A stretch of DNA of 6,763 nucleotides from the NCBI GenBank assembly GCA_023433825.1, contig JAEYTU010000671.1, positions 1 through 6,763 of the forward strand, written 5' to 3'. A model generated the notes under the pieces. It was not told the DNA's origin, searched no databases, and saw only the letters and a list, made by a program, of their open reading frames with translations. The first letter of the stretch is position 1, and each line of letters opens with the position of its first letter. Below are positions 1 through 4,274 of this stretch, one piece after another. A program made the position numbers and the translations under genes. Origin of the DNA: Planctomycetota bacterium (GTDB lineage Bacteria; Planctomycetota; UBA1135; UBA2386).

Positions 1-874
1 GACGACGCACGGCGTTCGTCATCCCGCCGATCGGATTGTTGATCTCGTGCGCGATCCCGGCCGCCAGTGTGCCGATCGCGACGAGCCGCGACGACGTCAG
101 CAGCGCGCGCTCGCGCTTCGCCGCCTGATCGGTCGCCTCGGCGACGGCGAGTTGCAGTTCGTGCGTGTGACCCGAGACCTTGACCGCCATTCGATTGAAC
201 GACTCGGCGAGCAGTCGGATCTCCTCCGACGCTCCATCGGCCTCGGCGCGCGCGGTCTGATCGCCCGATCCGAAACGCGCCGCGATCTCGGTCAGTCGGC
301 CGAGCGGCTGCACGACTTGGCGTTCGACGCGATACGTGACGAACGCCAACAACATCAGCCCGGCGGTCAGCCAGATCGCGAACATCGCGATGCCGATCGG
401 CGCCTGCTGATCGATCGGGACGTACCACGCGGCAGCGAGGGCCTCGGGACCGGCTTGCACCGGAACGCAGAACCCGCCCGCCGCGCGAACGGTCTCGCGC
501 CGTTCGAGCGCCTGCTGCAACCCGGTCTGGATCGCGACGATCGGGAACGAGTCGGCGTCGCGATGCGCAGCGCCGAGCGGATTCAGATCGGAGTAGCTGC
601 CGGACGAGTCGCCACGACCGGTCGAGATCAGGATGTCGCGGCACCAGGTGTCGAGATCGGGAATCGACAGTGCCTTGCCGATCCACGTCGTGCTGACGGC
701 GCGCCGTTCGCCGTCGTAGGCATCGGCGAGCAGCAGCGCGACGTAGCGTTCGTAGATCGCGTACTGGCCGGGCAGGCTCTGCCGGTAGACGTAGACGGCG
801 ACGACCTGAAGCGCGCCGAGCACCAGCAAGTTGCCGCCGACGATCCACAGCAGCAACCACCGGCGCAGCGTCAT
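1..874 (-). CDS. Membrane sensor histidine kinase (3' end outside window)
   Basis: I translated this frame by hand; 291 codons lie in the window and the gene runs off the left edge. A first membrane helix lies at about residues 6-29. An extracytoplasmic domain of about 130 residues follows, with two cysteines (C78, C136) that could form a disulfide. A second helix at about 160-182 leads into a HAMP linker (about 183-233, with the usual VxPL near its start) and then a coiled-coil stretch. The HisKA H-box AGIAHEINNPIGG follows, with the phospho-accepting histidine at H276. The HEINNP form is typical of the NtrB/ZraS/PilS-like group, which often pairs with NtrC-type regulators (family knowledge). 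The ATP-binding domain would lie outside the window. The ATG at 874-872 overlaps the gspF stop as ATGA, implying translational coupling, and no Shine-Dalgarno is visible. The signal sensed is unknown; the kinase assignment is firm. Confidence 0.93.
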   Translation of the reverse strand, partial: MTLRRWLLLWIVGGNLLVLGALQVVAVYVYRQSLPGQYAIYERYVALLLADAYDGERRAVSTTWIGKALSIPDLDTWCRDILISTGRGDSSGSYSDLNPLGAAHRDADSFPIVAIQTGLQQALERRETVRAAGGFCVPVQAGPEALAAAWYVPIDQQAPIGIAMFAIWLTAGLMLLAFVTYRVERQVVQPLGRLTEIAARFGSGDQTARAEADGASEEIRLLAESFNRMAVKVSGHTHELQLAVAEATDQAAKRERALLTSSRLVAIGTLAAGIAHEINNPIGGMTNAVRR

Positions 875-2019
875 GCGCCGAGTTTGTCCATCAGCTTCAG
901 CAACGGCGTGAACAGCGCGAACACGATCACACCGACGATGCCCGCCATGACGACGAGCAGGATCGGCTCGATGATCTTGAACGTCGTGTCGACGGTGCGG
1001 TCGACGTCGGCCTCGTAGCGGTCCGCGATCTTGCCGAGCATCCGGTCGAGTTCGCCGGTCTGCTCGCCGACGTCGACCATGTTGACGACGACGTCGTCGA
1101 AGATCCCGCTCTGCCCCATCGGCACGGCGATCCCCGCGCCTTCGCTGATGCTGGCGTGGATTCGTCGCACCGATTCGGCCATCGGCACGTTGCCGACCGA
1201 TCCACCGACGATGTCGAGCGCCTCGAGGTGGGGCACACCGCTCTGGATCAACGTTCCGAACGTCCGCGAGAATCGCGCGACGAGCGACTTGTTGACCAGC
1301 GTCCCGAAGACCGGCAGCCGCATCAGCATTCGATCGCGTCCGCGCCGGTAGCCGTGCGACTTCGCAAGCAGCACGCGATGCGTCACGACGATCAGCAGCG
1401 CGGCGACGACGAACACCCACCAGTAGCTCTGCAGGTACTCACCGATCGCGATGACGATTTGCGTGATCGTCGGCAGTTCCTCGAGGTTGCCGAACTGCTG
1501 GATGAAGATCTCCTTGAACTGCGGGATCACGAACACGAACACGAGCACGAGCACGAGCACGGCGACGGCCATGACCATGACCGGATACGCGAGCGCGTTG
1601 CGGACGCGGTTCTTGATCGCCTGGGCCTTCTCCATGAAGCCGGCGAGGCGATGCAGGATCTCGTCCTGCACACCACCGGCTTCGCCCGCGCGGACCATGT
1701 TCGTGTAGAGGCGATCGAACACGGCGGGGTGCTTCGCGAGCGCTTCGGACAGCGACGTGCCGCTCTCGACGTCCTCGACGACCGTCGCGAGCGTGCGGCG
1801 CATCGCGCCCGGCGGAAGTTGGCCTTCGAGGATCCGCAGACACTTCGTGACCGGGATGCCCGCGTCGAGCAGCACCGCCAGCTGCGTCGTGAACTCGGTC
1901 AGCACGTTCTGCGTGATCCGCCGACCCCCGAACATCGGCAGCTTCTCGCTCGTCGTCGCAGGAAGGGTGGCGGCGGCCGGACGTGCCGGTGCCACCTTGC
2001 GTTGGAGCTTCTTCGTCAT
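871..2019 (-). CDS. gspF: Type II secretion / type IV pilus inner-membrane platform protein (GspF/PilC family)
   Basis: This 382-residue polytopic protein matches the usual length of about 400. GspF/PilC proteins form the inner-membrane platform that works with the assembly ATPase to build the pseudopilus or pilus. Two homologous T2SSF domains are visible, at about 38-160 and 247-370. Each has the conserved Gly-Glu element (MVRAGEAGG, E113; MVDVGEQTGELD, E319). Predicted membrane helices are at about 146-166, 198-218 and 350-372, the family topology. The first is a striking alternating Val-Leu/Val-Phe run coded by a hexanucleotide repeat. I chose the ATG at 2019 because the Lys-rich MTKKLQRK start followed by a Pro/Ala linker resembles PilC N-termini. 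A longer reading from a TTG at 2112 would start inside a palindrome and add 31 atypical residues. No Shine-Dalgarno precedes 2019. No ATPase or pilin gene is visible, so pilus versus secretion cannot be decided. The downstream histidine kinase overlaps its stop. Confidence 0.93.
   Translation of the reverse strand: MTKKLQRKVAPARPAAATLPATTSEKLPMFGGRRITQNVLTEFTTQLAVLLDAGIPVTKCLRILEGQLPPGAMRRTLATVVEDVESGTSLSEALAKHPAVFDRLYTNMVRAGEAGGVQDEILHRLAGFMEKAQAIKNRVRNALAYPVMVMAVAVLVLVLVFVFVIPQFKEIFIQQFGNLEELPTITQIVIAIGEYLQSYWWVFVVAALLIVVTHRVLLAKSHGYRRGRDRMLMRLPVFGTLVNKSLVARFSRTFGTLIQSGVPHLEALDIVGGSVGNVPMAESVRRIHASISEGAGIAVPMGQSGIFDDVVVNMVDVGEQTGELDRMLGKIADRYEADVDRTVDTTFKIIEPILLVVMAGIVGVIVFALFTPLLKLMDKLGA
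1528..1560 (-). repeat. Hexanucleotide tandem repeat inside gspF
   Basis: About 5.5 copies of a 6-nt unit lie here (plus strand CACGAA twice, then CACGAG three times, then CAC). They code for the alternating Val-Leu and Val-Phe residues of the first GspF membrane helix. Gain or loss of a unit would keep the frame and change helix length by two residues. Confidence 0.8.
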
Positions 2020-2111
2020 GCGCGGGTTTCGGTCGCTCGGCGTGTCCAGGGCGTGGGCGCCGCATCGTGCAGAGGCGTCACGAAGCGAGCAAGGCCTCGC
2101 CGCGTCGCGCA

Positions 2112-2148
2112 AAGTGAAACAAAGGTGCCTGGCACCTTTGTTTCACTT
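2112..2148. repeat. Perfect 37-nt palindrome, REP-like or bidirectional terminator
   Basis: Two 18-nt arms, AAGTGAAACAAAGGTGCC at 2112-2129 and its exact reverse complement at 2131-2148, flank a single central base. The element lies 22 bases past the phosphatase stop and before gspF. As RNA it would make a long hairpin with a 3-nt loop on either strand. The arms are A-rich on one side and T-rich on the other, so either direction could terminate, although the T-run after the stem is poor. The GGTGCC/GGCACC core with AAAG/CTTT flanks resembles dispersed palindromes associated with REP/RAYT-type elements; this is from memory and was not searched. The palindrome itself is certain, but its role is not. 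Confidence 0.85.
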
Positions 2149-2170
2149 CCCCCTGCAAAGTTGGTAGCTG

Positions 2171-3091
2171 TCAACGCGCGCGGCGAAGCCACTCGGCGAA
2201 GACGTCGAAGCCGAGGAACTCCTTCGCGCCGGACACGGCGAGCAGCACGATCGCGACCGCGAGCAGCAACCACGGCCAGCGCGGCGTGCGCAGATCGGCG
2301 CCGGGTTGCAGTCGTTCGGGGCCGAGCCGTGGTTCCTCGGGCGCGATCTCGACTGCACGCCGCGGGTCGTCCGCCGGCCGGCGGCGAATGCCGACGACGA
2401 CCGCCGTGCAGTTGTCCGGCCCCCCCGCCTGATGCGACGCACGAACGAGCTCGACGGCCGCTGCGATCGGTTCGTTGCGTTGCAGCGCCTGCACGATCGT
2501 CGCCGCCGTCAGCACGTTCCACAGCCCGTCCGTCGCGAGGAGGTACACGTCCCCGGGGCGCAACGTGTCCGACGCGATGTCGGCGTTCTCCTGCTCGCGA
2601 CCGGCACCGATGCACCGCGTCAGGTGATGCCCACCCTGCTGCAGCACGTGGTCCGTCGTCAGGACCTCGAGTCGGCCGTTGCGGAGCCGATAGCACCGCG
2701 AGTCGCCGACGTGCCCGAGCACGAAGCGATCGCCGCTGACGTGCAGCGCGGTCAGCGTCGTCGCCATGCCGCGCAACTGCGGCTGCTGCCGCGAGACCTC
2801 GGCGACGGCCCGCGAGGCCGCGTCGAACGCCTCGCGCATCCGCAGTTCGACCGGCTCCCCGATCTGCGCGGCGACGAAGCGCGTTGCCAGCCCGCGCACG
2901 GCCGTGCGACTCGCCTCGGCGCCGCCGACCATCCCACCCAGCCCGTCGGCGACGACGAACAGCGCGCCGCGCTGCGGATCCTGCCCCGTCGCCGGCGACC
3001 AGACGAGGAAGTCGTCTTCGTTGTTCGTCCGAACGCGACCCGTGTGTGTCGCCGCGCCGACGTCGAGTCCGGGTGGCAACAGCAGCGTCAC
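2171..3091 (-). CDS. PP2C-family Ser/Thr protein phosphatase with C-terminal membrane anchor
   Basis: This 306-residue protein should be a Mn/Mg-dependent phosphatase that removes phosphate from Ser/Thr residues, typically opposing Hanks-type kinases (PrpC/Stp/PstP group). The PP2C motifs appear in order: RTNNEDD (R21, E25, D26), VVADGLGG (D49, G50), TTLTAL (111-116), GHVGDSR (D130), LLATDGLWN (D188) and GGPDNCT (D226, N227). The metal-binding acidic residues are therefore present. The segment between DHVLQQGG and LTRCIG is about 15-20 residues shorter than in PstP-like enzymes, so the flap is reduced. After a Pro/Arg-rich linker there is one predicted helix at 273-288 and a short basic tail, which would hold the catalytic domain at the cytoplasmic face. 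The start is GTG at 3091-3089, supported by the GTGA overlap with the upstream lipoprotein stop and by a good ribosome binding site. No kinase gene is visible in the window. Confidence 0.96.
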   Translation of the reverse strand: MTLLLPPGLDVGAATHTGRVRTNNEDDFLVWSPATGQDPQRGALFVVADGLGGMVGGAEASRTAVRGLATRFVAAQIGEPVELRMREAFDAASRAVAEVSRQQPQLRGMATTLTALHVSGDRFVLGHVGDSRCYRLRNGRLEVLTTDHVLQQGGHHLTRCIGAGREQENADIASDTLRPGDVYLLATDGLWNVLTAATIVQALQRNEPIAAAVELVRASHQAGGPDNCTAVVVGIRRRPADDPRRAVEIAPEEPRLGPERLQPGADLRTPRWPWLLLAVAIVLLAVSGAKEFLGFDVFAEWLRRAR

Positions 3092-4167
3092 AGGCTCTCC
3101 CGGTCGAACGTGATCGACGCCGCGCGCCCGGCGACGGTCTGCAGCAGGACCTGGACGCGCCGCCCGGACGGGAAGCGGGGATGCTCGGCGGCGTACCGCA
3201 GCACGTCGCCCGTCCGTTCCTGCGAACGCATCAGCCGCGCCGCGAACGCGTCGAACTCCGCCCCGGTGAGCGGTCGTCCATCGATCCGGATCCGGACGTA
3301 GCTGAGTCCTTCCTGCGACGTGATCGTGACCAGATGGCCGTCACCGCGCGCCGTGATCGCGACCTGCGCCGGCATCCGCTCGTCGATGCGTTCGCTGACC
3401 TCGACCGACTTCAGTTGCCGCGCCGTCGACTCCAGCAGCCGCCGCGTCGCCGTGTCGCGGACGTTGTTCTCGACGCGTCGATCGTCGTCGCCGACCCAGA
3501 ACGGCGGCACGAGGATCGACGTGACGAGGCCGAGGAAATCCGTGCGTTCGACGAGCGACAGATCGACCGCACCACCGCTCAGCACCGTGTCGTGGACGAC
3601 CGTGCCGGTCTGCGCCTCGTGCAGCGACACGCGAAGGTTCGCGCGCGACTCGAACGAGTGGTCGGGGATGACGAGCCCCAGCCCGAGCATCAGCCACACG
3701 GCTGCCGTGATCGGCCACTGGCCGTTGATGCCGAGTTTCTCGACCGGCCCGTCCTGCAACCGTTCGACCACCAACAGGAAGTCGTGGCCGTCGTCGCGTG
3801 CCGCGGCCAGCGCGGCATCGCGTTCCGGCGAGCCCTCCGGCCGATCGCGGAACGACGCAACGGCGCGCCGCGACAACGCGTCGGACATGTCCTGCTCGGT
3901 CCGCACGAACACGCGCGCGCGCTGCAGCACGTCGACGATCGCGCCGAGCGGGAACGCCTCGCCCTCGAGCCGGTATGTCCGGTCGAGCGCCCGCGCGTCC
4001 GGCCGGTCGCTCGGCGCGACGACGAACGTCCCTCCGGTCACGAGCACCGAGTACGGCAGCGGGTCACGCTCGGCGAGTCCCGAAAAGTCTGCGACGCCCG
4101 ACGACTGACAGCCTCCGAACAGCGCCGCGACGAACAGGACGAACACCCACGTCGCGCGCATTCCCAT
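3088..4167 (-). CDS. Predicted lipoprotein of unknown function, possibly CsgG/LpoB-like fold
   Basis: From ATG 4167 this encodes 359 residues. It opens with a signal peptide MGMRATWVFVLFVAALFGGC, whose lipobox-like end places the lipidated cysteine at C20. The -3 residue is Phe, slightly off consensus. Q21 follows, with no inner-membrane retention Asp. I do not recognise the family with certainty. The order of elements loosely recalls CsgG/LpoB-type periplasmic lipoproteins: a strand plus GAIVDVLQRARVF helix (75-87), HDFLLVVERLQ (128-138), then ANLRVSLHEAQTGTVVHDT (176-194). A hydrophobic stretch at about 151-168 is odd in a secreted domain. The C-terminus (about 265-359) looks beta-rich. Its stop overlaps the phosphatase GTG, so the two are co-expressed. 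ATG 4161 is an alternative start. ATG 4278 overlaps the upstream stop as ATGA but would add 37 Arg/Pro-rich residues with rare codons ahead of the signal peptide, through a hairpin, so I reject it. Confidence 0.8.
   Translation of the reverse strand: MGMRATWVFVLFVAALFGGCQSSGVADFSGLAERDPLPYSVLVTGGTFVVAPSDRPDARALDRTYRLEGEAFPLGAIVDVLQRARVFVRTEQDMSDALSRRAVASFRDRPEGSPERDAALAAARDDGHDFLLVVERLQDGPVEKLGINGQWPITAAVWLMLGLGLVIPDHSFESRANLRVSLHEAQTGTVVHDTVLSGGAVDLSLVERTDFLGLVTSILVPPFWVGDDDRRVENNVRDTATRRLLESTARQLKSVEVSERIDERMPAQVAITARGDGHLVTITSQEGLSYVRIRIDGRPLTGAEFDAFAARLMRSQERTGDVLRYAAEHPRFPSGRRVQVLLQTVAGRAASITFDRESL
3095..3101 (-). promoter_or_regulatory. Ribosome binding site for the PP2C gene
   Basis: On the minus strand GGGAGAG sits just upstream of the GTG at 3091-3089, with five bases between GGAG and the start codon. 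It lies inside the end of the lipoprotein coding region. It is the only convincing Shine-Dalgarno in the window and supports the GTG start and coupled translation. Confidence 0.65.
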
Positions 4168-4244
4168 CGCGGCCCGCGACCGGCCCGAACCCGAAAGCCT
4201 CCGCGCTGCGCGCGGAGGCCGACCTCGCGCGGGCCGCGATGGGA
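4162..4244 (-). repeat. Nested inverted repeat covering the lipoprotein start
   Basis: A perfect 17-bp inverted repeat has arms TCCCATCGCGGCCCGCG at 4162-4178 and the reverse complement at 4228-4244. They are separated by 49 bases that hold a second hairpin at 4197-4219. In the minus-strand transcript both stems can form together. The 3' arm includes ATG 4167 and ends one base before ATG 4161, so folding would hide the first candidate start codon. It may be a leader control element or an REP/REPIN-like repeat. The structure is directly visible; its role is inferred. Confidence 0.8.
4193..4219 (-). terminator. Terminator-like hairpin downstream of the Ig/FGE-like gene
   Basis: On the minus strand a 10-bp GC-rich stem (GCCTCCGCGC, loop GCA, GCGCGGAGGC) is followed directly by TTTCGGG. 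It lies 55 bases beyond the stop at 4275 and before the lipoprotein start. The plus strand has no T-run after the stem, which matches minus-strand transcription. The tail has only three T residues, so termination may be partial (attenuation). The outer 17-bp repeat encloses it. Confidence 0.55.
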
Positions 4245-4274
4245 CGAGAAGTGTCTCTTGGGGCCTCCAGTGGC

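Noticed and set aside
47..1018. Plus-strand open frame of 323 codons at the left end
   Set aside because: It is antisense to the histidine kinase, whose membrane helices, HAMP and H-box are clear, and its product is compositionally abnormal.
1528..1560. His-Glu repeat (HEHEHEH) that could look like a metal-binding tract
   Set aside because: It exists only in the antisense reading of the gspF membrane-helix repeat.
2020..2112. TTG start for gspF at 2112 and a weak promoter-like TTGCTC/CACGAT pair downstream of the palindrome
   Set aside because: The extra residues are atypical for the family and begin in the palindrome. The promoter match is too poor in GC-rich DNA to support a call.
2112..2148. 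Palindrome as a CRISPR repeat or attachment site
   Set aside because: Only one copy is present in the window, with no spacers, no integrase and no cas gene.
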